Position numbers and translations under genes: made by a program. A stretch of DNA of 64,000 nucleotides from Chlorophyllum brunneum. Taxonomy: Eukaryota > Basidiomycota > Agaricomycetes > Agaricales > Agaricaceae. The stretch covers positions 1,798,001 to 1,862,000 of the forward strand of contig OY756150.1 in assembly GCA_963576785.1 (NCBI GenBank). The letters run 5' to 3'. The notes beneath the pieces were generated by a model that did not search any database, had not been told where the DNA came from, and saw only the letters and a program-made list of their open reading frames with translations. Positions 57,824 to 64,000 of this stretch are shown here, piece after piece (the stretch's first letter is position 1; each line of letters opens with the position of its first letter).

Positions 57824-58212
57824 ACTCTGTTGTTGTATGTCGATGATGGGACCGTCATCACCCAGGCTAAGACCTGGGAAGAGAACTTGGACACTCTCAA
57901 GGGGGCGTACATTGTTCTCTTCAACCTCTTCATAGCATTTGCACTTGTCATGGAGCATGATAAGTCCAAGCTCTTCCACTTCTCCAGGAAACTTTTGGAA
58001 ACGTCAATCCCCCCCTTGACTTGGGCTTTGGTCCATTCACTGGGGACACTCCTCTGCACCCTAAGACCTACTGGAGGTACTTAGGCTTCTACTTCGATTG
58101 TGTCCTATACTTTCAGGAGCACGTTCGACACTACTCTACCAAGGCTATCTCTACTGTTAAAGCAATAGGGATACTTGGTAACTCCTCCCGCAGTCTGGCC
58201 CCTAAGCAGAAG
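57824..58212 (+). pseudogene. LINE-B RT active-site fragment, plus strand
   Basis: Reads LLYVDDGTVITQAKTWEENL (YVDD intact), VMEHDKSKLFHFSRK and, in another frame, HPKTYWRYLGFYFD and SLAPKQK. It is cut at 58212 by module Y. Confidence 0.7.
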
Positions 58213-58630
58213 CATCAGCCTAATAGTTGAGTGGTTTGGGTGTAGGCTTAATTCCTACCAAGCTGCTTGGCTAGGAGGTCCTGAGTTCGAAACCTGTGGG
58301 GGATTTATTCTCAACTGTGGGAAGTACCAGTGCGCAAGGCGTGATTGTTTGGCAATATTCCCAGATGACACTGGATTAGGTTGTGTGGTCCTGTTTGGCA
58401 TTAGTTGGTACTGTCACAGGCTAGTGTGGGAGTTGTTACATCCAGCCACATAGCAAGTCACATAGTGACGTCACACTGTCACGGTGTGACCCAGCTATAT
58501 GCATTGCCCAAGTCCAATATTGGCCAAAGGCGGTAGTGCCCTAATGCCGGGGCCTAACTTGGGAGGATTACCTAAGCCACTGCTGGAGATAGAGCATTAT
58601 AAGAAGGGGAATATCATGATAACAGTCCGA

Positions 58631-58659
58631 CTCAGAGCATGCTGAAAAAAGCTGCTGAG
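58631..58659 (+). ncRNA. Conserved stem motif in module Y, first
   Basis: CTCAG (58631-58635) pairs with CTGAG (58655-58659) around AGCATGCTGAAAAAAGCTG. The interior matches module X; the stem sequence is different but still pairs. Confidence 0.55.
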
Positions 58660-58917
58660 ATAGAATACCCCTCTCGGTCTGCTTTGGCATAGTTCTGGTA
58701 GTTAGTAGACATAACCTAATCTCCAGATTGAGGATGCTGACTAAGTTGGCTTAAAATAACCCCAGGACCAATCTGGTAGCAGTGTCTGTAAGGTGTAGAT
58801 CTCAGACAGTTAAGTACGGGGATCCAGGCCATAAGGTATACCGAACCGGCTGCTGAGGAACAGGAAGCAACTCCGGGGTAGCACCTGGGTGAAGTTGTGG
58901 GCTATAGCAGGTGATGT

Positions 58918-58946
58918 ACCAGAGCATGCTGAAAAAAGCCACCGGT
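58918..58946 (+). ncRNA. Conserved stem motif in module Y, second
   Basis: ACCAG and CCGGT pair at four of five positions around AGCATGCTGAAAAAAGCCA. Confidence 0.45.
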
Positions 58947-59880
58947 TATCAAAGAATGCTCACCTGGTTTGAGAGGACTTTTTTTTTTTTTTTTTTTTTT
59001 AAATCAACATGTTTAAGGTGGTGCGCGATCGCAGTCCACCTGTATCTACTATGACATGCAGAGTACAAAGAGTAGTTTACGAAGATAGGCTCTCCCCTGG
59101 CTAAACTAGACCACCGACAGGCGGTCTGGGTGAACGGTCACGGAAACACACACGGATGCGCGAGTCCCAGACCAGATAAGTAGAGCGACCTCTTGCCTCC
59201 CCTCCCTAAGGAGAGTATGCGTCAATTCGCAATTAACTTCTACACACGTCAGAGACGTGGGAAGCTAGTAGGGGTCGCACTGCGTTATCCAACTCCCGCA
59301 AGCGGTGTGCTGGACTTAAATGCAAACGCAGAAGGATTGCGTCTAAGAAAACCTACTAGCTGGTCAATAGAGACCGGCAGGCCACGGCATCTCTTGTACA
59401 AAGGACAAGAGCACAAGATATGAGTGCGAGTCTCCAGAGGAGCCCCACACTCGCAGCCAATAGGCTCTAGCCCGTACACGGAGTCCCTTGCAGGCAAACT
59501 CCTAGCAGCCCAGAGACGGGGGTCTTGAGACGATATGTGCCCGTAGAATGCCCAGCATGTTCCCAGGCTCCCATATTGGTGTCGCATCCAGCCATGTTGC
59601 GGGGACTTTGCCCCTCCCTCCTAAGAGGTAAAGCCTTTAGCTTGGGCAGACACCCCGCTACTGAGAGAGCACGGTATCCCTGAGGACCGGCCCGCCGTTC
59701 ACTTGAGGCATCCTTCCTATACGGTGCACGGACAGGATCTCACCGCATGACTGCGCACATCGCCACCCCAAATCCAGACTACTTACGTGGTATCAACTTA
59801 AACAGGTACACTCCGTTGTTGGCGGAGACCCATCGACGGAGGATCTAGACCTCTCGAGCCGGGCCGCTCCTTCTCGGTAA

Positions 59881-59909
59881 CTAGGTGGCTTTTTCCAGCA
59901 CGCTCCCAG
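59881..59909 (-). ncRNA. Conserved stem motif in module X copy 3, first
   Basis: Minus strand CTGGG ... CCTAG around AGCGTGCTGGAAAAAGCCA, with one G-U pair; A-T closes the stem one step further out. Confidence 0.5.
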
Positions 59910-60392
59910 TAAACAGCCCACTACAGTCCACTAGTTGGGCAGGCAGAGGCCACAAAGGCATACCTCCAAGGTGCGACCCCTGGACTAGCTTCCCGTTCCC
60001 CCGCAGCCGCTTTCGCTATGCCCTACCCCCCAGAGGAGGCGACTTGTCTTTGGGCGTGGATCCGCATGCTAATACTGGCAGGGATCTCCGTCTCGCAGGG
60101 GGCGCTACCAGGGTAGTGTTCACATTGGATCACATAAGCAACCCGCGGAACGGGTTACTAAGCAATCCGCGGGACGAGCGCCAATCAACCCGAGTTTCCC
60201 CGTGTCAATCCGCACCCGCCCAGTGTCCTGGAGTTTGGCGTATCCCTACTAACGACCAGGCGCTACCCCCAGAGGGGTTCCCGAAGGCATGGCGACACTG
60301 GTGGGGGGTGGCCTATCCTTTCGGTCGGCTTGTTTTCACCTCCATACCCCCTATTACCATCCCTTATCCTTTCGGTCCCTTTCGGGTGCGAC

Positions 60393-60419
60393 GGGGCGGC
60401 TTTTTTCAGCACGCTCCCC
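60393..60419 (-). ncRNA. Conserved stem motif in module X copy 3, second
   Basis: Minus strand GGGG ... CCCC around AGCGTGCTGAAAAAAGCCG. Confidence 0.5.
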
Positions 60420-60918
60420 ACTGACGTGCAAGCACGATTAGGGGTAGGCCCGGACGTCTGTCGTCAGCCAGGATAACCCAGCCTCGAGATGCTAGCCGGA
60501 CTTGAGCTGCAGCAGGGGTTAAAACTGCCATGCAAACCCTATACGGGACTGCAACTCCATTGGATTAATAGAAGGGCCGCCACCACTGGTGACCCAGCGA
60601 GCGCAAGTGAGCAAGGTGGCCAGTATCCCAGCCTTTAAGACCCTTTACCAAGGGGCCGCCTCGTCGATCTGTGTGTATAGGCGTCAGTCAGATGAACGGT
60701 GGGGATATACCCACCTTTAATCGCCTTTACCAAGGGCACGCCGCCCATCGACCAAGTAACGTTGCCACCCGGACCGCCCCCCTACAGCCAGTGAAGGCTC
60801 AGAAAAGACCCAGGCCCATGAGAGAGAGCCCAGGAGATGAAAGGTGCGATAGGGAAAGCAAGTGGAAAAAGTGATGGTGGTGGTAACAAGTCAAGGAGCG
60901 TTTTGGTTTGAGAGGACT

Positions 60919-61037
60919 AAATCCTACATTGGTTGGCCTGGTACAGGAAAAATAGCTAGGTTCAGCTCAAGTTGATTCCACGTTGCCATTGGCTAAGGCT
61001 GGTGGTAAGAGACCCCTCAAGGGGCTCCATAGATGGG
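60919..61037 (+). repeat. Module Y, right part
   Basis: Continuation of 58213-58979 behind the target duplication. It ends with CCCCTCAAGGGG (4-bp stem, TCAA loop) and CTCCATAGATGGG. That end is shared with module X at 54647, then LINE-B follows. Confidence 0.6.
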
Positions 61038-62012
61038 CCGAATGCCAAGGGTGCCCCCCTGCACCCTCTCTCCATCTCCCTCCTGTCTGACTGCCTTGCC
61101 AGGCAGGTTAGGGATTCCCTTATGGAAGCAGTATCCATGCTCCCATCCCTGACTGAACAGTTTGACCCCTGCTCTGCAGTGGCTCAGCCTGGTCACCGTC
61201 TCCTGGACTATTTTGTGACCCAGGTATCCTTCCATGACTCTCCTCATTCTCATGATGAGAGGGCTGTGCATATGAGGCATCTAGATAGCACTTTAGAACA
61301 TGCTAATGCCAATCCTTGGGTTCTCACTATAGCCACAGATGCTAGTCTACCACTGCGGGGAGAGTTCCAGGCAGTTTCTGCTGCCCATATCTACCAGTCA
61401 GGCCAGTATGTCTTCCAGACAAGGCATGCAGCCGGTCGAGTGATGGCTCCTGATGCAGAGCTGTACGCTATCCGGATCGCAATTGGAAAGGCGGCCAGCC
61501 TTCCTGAGTGCAACTCCATGGTCCTGTTCACTGACTCCCTTGGCTCAGCTAGGAGAGCGGTAGACCCTTCCGTTCACTCTGGTCAAGCTCACTTGCTTGC
61601 TGTATGTAATGCTCTTATGGAGTGGTTTGAGGGTCACCCCAAATACTTCCTCCACATCTGGCACACTTACTCATCCGAGAAGTAGGCCATTCATGGTGCA
61701 GTACACCAGTACTGCACCGAACTTCAGGTCTCTGCGGGTTTCCGTCTGCAAACCTCCCTTGACTCTCTTCGTCAGAAGGTGGTCAAATCTTGCCAGGATA
61801 CCTGGATCACTTGATTCCAGGATCCTACTTACTCGGGTAGCCAGTTTATGGCTCTCAAGGGGCACAACAGTAAGCCCTTCCAGCCCACTTACCTCCATGG
61901 AGGTTTGTGGCTGCCCTTCATTGCAGCAGAGTCCAACTCGCTGTCTGCCTGCATGTGTAGGGTTATACTCAACCATGTGCCTATTGGGGCCTACAGGTCC
62001 CGGTTCTCTAGG
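61038..62012 (+). pseudogene. LINE-B ORF2 RNase H and C-terminus, plus strand
   Basis: The frame 60972-61685 (LINE part from ~61038) is open for over 200 codons: LTIATDASLPLRGEFQAVSAAHIY, APDAELYAIRIAIGKAASL, MVLFTDSLGSARRAVDPS. All RNase H motifs look intact. The frame ends in TAG at 61683 and resumes as AIHGAVHQYCTELQVSAGF and YSGSQFMALKGHNSKPFQPTYLHGG. 62013-62130 is a short stretch without a clear frame, including a remnant of the ORF1 piece (GATGCACTCAGGATGG). Confidence 0.75.
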
Positions 62013-62130
62013 GGGGAGGCCCAGCTGGGGGGAGGCCGGGGAACAGCTCAAGCCCTTGGTACTGGAGGGGTATGAGGGGCAGGAGGAGCAGGAGCGGCAA
62101 GGGCCAGTCCCATAGATGCACTCAGGATGG

Positions 62131-62131
62131 T

Positions 62132-62162
<31 letters not shown>

Positions 62163-62348
62163 GGCCTAAGGCCAATTTATAACGCGGTGCTCGAACACAG
62201 CCCGCGGCCAGAATACAAACATAAACTAGCAGGTATCTATGGAGAAGAGGTGGACACGCCCTACCAAGCAGATGTACTATTGCCCAAAACCAACAGTAGA
62301 CAGAATTGTGTCCTCCCCAGCCCAGAGGGTGAGGGGAGTGGATGCCAG
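62131..62348 (-). mobile_element. LINE-B 3' tail, minus strand, running into the gap
   Basis: Poly-T (62131-62155), then GGCCTAAGGCCAA and further 3' UTR as at 6440. It stops at the N run. Confidence 0.7.
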
Positions 62349-62548
62349 NNNNNNNNNNNNNNNNNNNNNNNNNNNNNNNNNNNNNNNNNNNNNNNNNNNN
62401 NNNNNNNNNNNNNNNNNNNNNNNNNNNNNNNNNNNNNNNNNNNNNNNNNNNNNNNNNNNNNNNNNNNNNNNNNNNNNNNNNNNNNNNNNNNNNNNNNNNN
62501 NNNNNNNNNNNNNNNNNNNNNNNNNNNNNNNNNNNNNNNNNNNNNNNN
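62349..62548. other. Assembly gap of exactly 200 N
   Basis: A round 200-N run is a placeholder for a gap of unknown size, as written by scaffolding programs. Sequences on the two sides need not be neighbours in the genome. Confidence 0.95.
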
Positions 62549-62612
62549 AACCCTAACCCTAACCCTAACCCTAACCCTAACCCTAACCCTAACCCTAACC
62601 CTAACCCTAACC

Positions 62613-62653
<41 letters not shown>

Positions 62654-62667
62654 CCCTAACCCTAACC
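62549..62667. repeat. Telomere repeat array (CCCTAA)n
   Basis: About 119 bp of CCCTAA on the plus strand, with one 7-mer variant (CCCTAAA) near 62630-62636. CCCTAA on the plus strand is the orientation of a left chromosome end with the chromosome body to the right. Confidence 0.95.
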
Positions 62668-63711
62668 TCGCATTGCTGTGATTCGTACATGGTCCATGGG
62701 TCTTGGGAAGATGGTGGGCTGGGGACTGGGTGTTGAACTGCGAACCAGGGGCTTGACGAGTTGTTTACAAAACGTTGCGCATGTGATTTGGTCCGAGTAG
62801 GTTGATCGGAGGAGCACGAGTGTTTGCTGAAGGTTTCGTGCGAAGAGTAGCAGTGTCGGCATGATGAACAGACGAGGTAGTCAAGGCTGGGTTCTGCGAG
62901 TCCGTGAATCGGGTCTACAGGCGTCATCGGATGTGGAGGTGAGTGCGTGAGTTCTGGGTAAAGTTGTGCTGATTCTTCTTCAAACTTGCATTGTAGGTCC
63001 AGTGATGTTGCGAAGTCCTTGTGGTGCACAAGAAAGTGCCGACGAATGCTTCTGGGATCAATTATTCCTCTACATTCGAGGCATATGAGCACTCGGAATG
63101 CCGTGTTCACAATGAGCCCGTGCTGATTGAGTAAGGGGGTTTGCAGGGTATTGCTCGCTGTCTGCTTTCCATGCGTTGGTACCAACTGTGTAGGGGAAGG
63201 ATATGGACTCGAGGATATGCTGGCGGTCTCATCCAGCAAAGCCGTTGACAGACAAGGGCTCGGATGGGCAGGAAGTGGTGGCAGTAAGGGAGTGAATGTC
63301 GTTAGATGCGCACTCGGGGCATACTGAGGCTTGTTTGTTGGCAGTATCGCGTGGGGTGTGGAGTTGGCAAAGCGGCGGGTGGTAGATGATGATTCTATTG
63401 GGCGATGTCCAGGTGTGGCAGGAGTCTCGCGTTCTGTTGTACAGGTTTTTCCATGAAGCTGTAGCACGGTTAAGCATCAACTTAGAGGGTGAAAAAAGCC
63501 CACTTACAAGGACTTCCGTTGTCGAAAAATAAGTGTTCTTGCAGCGTGGGCATGCCAATAGCTTTGTATTCGTGTCACGAATGACTTTGGTCTTTGTTCG
63601 GCCATTGTCAAAAGTGACCCACACGTGAGGATCAGTGCAGGCTTTGTGTGCTGAGCCTTTGACACTCTTGAGGGGTTGCGAACAGACGGAGCACCTGCGT
63701 TTTTGTGTCAC
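62668..63711 (-). CDS. Subtelomeric OrsD-like zinc-finger protein, two exons, 3' end replaced by telomere
   Basis: Exon 1: 63711-63508 (68 codons from ATG, MTQKRRCSVCSQPLKS). Intron: 63507-63459 (49 nt, GTAAGT ... TACAG, with TTAAC as possible branch site). Exon 2: from 63458, LHGKTCTTERETP. The two exons join in frame. Cysteine pairs CSVC and CPRCKNTYF lie in exon 1. In exon 2 there is a C2H2-like finger CLECRGIIDPRSIRRHFLVHH, typical of the OrsD/DUF3505 type, and a second CSSCRHCYSSHETFSKHSC. A Pro/Ser-rich stretch lies between. Such N-termini occur on fungal telomere-linked RecQ helicases (family knowledge). The frame enters the telomere repeats (VRVRVR...) and stops at 62631, so any helicase part is lost. 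Confidence 0.6.
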
Positions 63712-64000
63712 TTGTTCATTCCACTGCGTTGAGGTGAAGACACGTACCGTCTCTCGTTGCTACTTGCGCTGTGCGGTTTCTTTTTTCTGGCATTTGCGAA
63801 CTTGTTTACTTATCGGGTGTATGTTTGAAAAAATATCAGCTCACGGTGGGTTTTCTGGCCCTGACGTGTTTCCTTGCGACCCTATTGAGAGAGTGCGCTT
63901 CGAGCTGTTTCGACATGAGTATATAATCGTGGATGGTAGTATCCCTACGTACAGCTGTGACCTCTCCTTCTCCATTCCAGCTCAAGAGACTGAGCGCGTC
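63712..64000. promoter_or_regulatory. Intergenic region, possible divergent promoters
   Basis: No frame is recognisable. TATATAA at ~63920 on the plus strand, followed by a pyrimidine-rich CTCTCCTTCTCC (63962-63973), could be the promoter of a plus-strand gene beyond the window. The same region would serve the minus-strand zinc-finger gene. Confidence 0.3.

Larger units (their letters stand above)
58213..58979 (+). repeat. Module Y (SINE-like), left part
   Basis: It begins with a tRNA-like stretch: A box TAGTTGAGTGG (58224-58234), a 5-bp stem GTAGG/CCTAC with 7-nt loop CTTAATT, an arm CCAAG/CTTGG, and B box GAGTTCGAAACC (58283-58294). Downstream are a palindromic TGACGTCA (~58467), the hairpin GTCACAC/GTGTGAC and two stem motifs (58631-58659 and 58918-58946). 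It continues at 60919-61037 after a 1.9-kb insertion and ends CAAGGGGCTCCATAGATGGG, fused to LINE-B. No coding frame recognised. Confidence 0.6.
59471..60900 (-). repeat. Module X, full-length copy 3 (CpG-rich)
   Basis: About 1.43 kb, CCCGTACACGGAG to ACAAGTCAAGGAGC. On the minus strand it has three GAAA-capped short hairpins (such as CCCGAAAGGG, ~60377) and two stem motifs. The longest frame (59885-60424, 179 codons) is not kept in copies 1 and 2, so I do not call a protein. Confidence 0.7.
58980..60903 (-). mobile_element. Chimeric retroelement: module X + LINE-C tail, with 15-bp target duplication
   Basis: Poly-T from 58980, the LINE-C 3' UTR and C-terminal knuckle (CECGAPLETRTHILCSC) to 59470, then module X from 59471 to ~60900. 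TGGTTTGAGAGGACT is present at both ends (58965-58979 and 60904-60918). In element orientation: X first, then the last ~490 bp of LINE-C, then poly-A. The shared duplication proves one insertion event. This copy is rich in CpG compared with the copy at 20034, so it is younger or escaped decay. Confidence 0.8.

Noticed and set aside
59885..60424. 179-codon ORF inside module X
   Set aside because: Stops and frame changes in the copies at 20034 and 53751 destroy it, and composition and motifs suggest no protein.
59471..61037. Module X as a DNA transposon with terminal inverted repeats (CCCGTACACGGAG at 59471 and its inverse at 61037)
   Set aside because: The inverse copy at 61037 is the end of module Y, beyond a 15-bp duplication that closes the X-LINE insertion at 60903. 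The real X ends are not inverted repeats of each other.
62549..62667. Genuine interstitial telomere repeat within a chromosome
   Set aside because: The array starts exactly at a 200-N placeholder and has the orientation and purity of a real chromosome end; a scaffold join is the simpler explanation.

Overview
The window is a nest of retrotransposons followed by a chromosome end. It most likely comes from a filamentous basidiomycete (Agaricomycete). The reasons are: TTAGGG-type telomere repeats; a chromodomain Ty3/Gypsy element of the Tf1/sushi type; Tad1-like LINEs with a C-terminal RNase H; a 49-nt intron with GTAAGT...TACAG ends; an OrsD-like subtelomeric zinc-finger gene; and decay of old repeat copies concentrated at CpG. 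The species cannot be named from sequence alone. No ordinary host gene is visible in 1-62348.

Layout. 1-1058: 3' end of Gypsy copy A (extra ORF3 plus LTR), inserted in a Copia element (COP-a, 1059-6195). 6196-9876: a foreign copia scrap, a LINE-B tail, the left end of Gypsy copy B, then the 5' end of a LINE-A. 9877-16121: Gypsy copy C, with gag, pol (protease, RT, RNase H, integrase, chromodomain), an extra downstream ORF3 and a 3' LTR cut short. 16122-25857: LINE-B and LINE-C pieces in both orientations, module X, a solo LTR and a tRNA-like head. 25858-32388: COP-b, with paired LTRs, a GGATG target duplication and a large gag-pol, but no RT core. 32389-42764: LINE-C pieces, another copia fragment split by a LINE with a 14-bp target duplication, and COP-c, a mosaic copia with an internal inversion. 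42765-53750: LINE-C ORF1/ORF2, then a solo LTR split by a nearly full-length 6.8-kb LINE-A. 53751-62348: LINE pieces and modules X and Y. 62349-62548: a gap of exactly 200 N. 62549-62667: a telomere array in the orientation of a left chromosome end. 62668-64000: a two-exon zinc-finger gene whose reading frame runs into the telomere.

How the parts work together. The Gypsy family appears to self-prime: 12 nt downstream of its TATA box are the exact reverse complement of the 12 nt next to the LTR. The Copia family instead carries a primer site matching the anticodon arm of initiator tRNA-Met. The LINEs carry endonuclease, RT and RNase H, and seem to have repeatedly joined unrelated 5' modules (X, Y, a tRNA-like head) to truncated LINE tails. 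One such chimera (58980-60903) is flanked by a perfect 15-bp duplication, so it moved as one unit. Modules X and Y share a repeated stem motif with conserved interior and compensatory stem changes, which suggests a structured RNA. This is the best candidate for something undescribed. The second is the extra ORF of the Gypsy family. All boundaries inside the nest were placed by eye and can be off by several bases.
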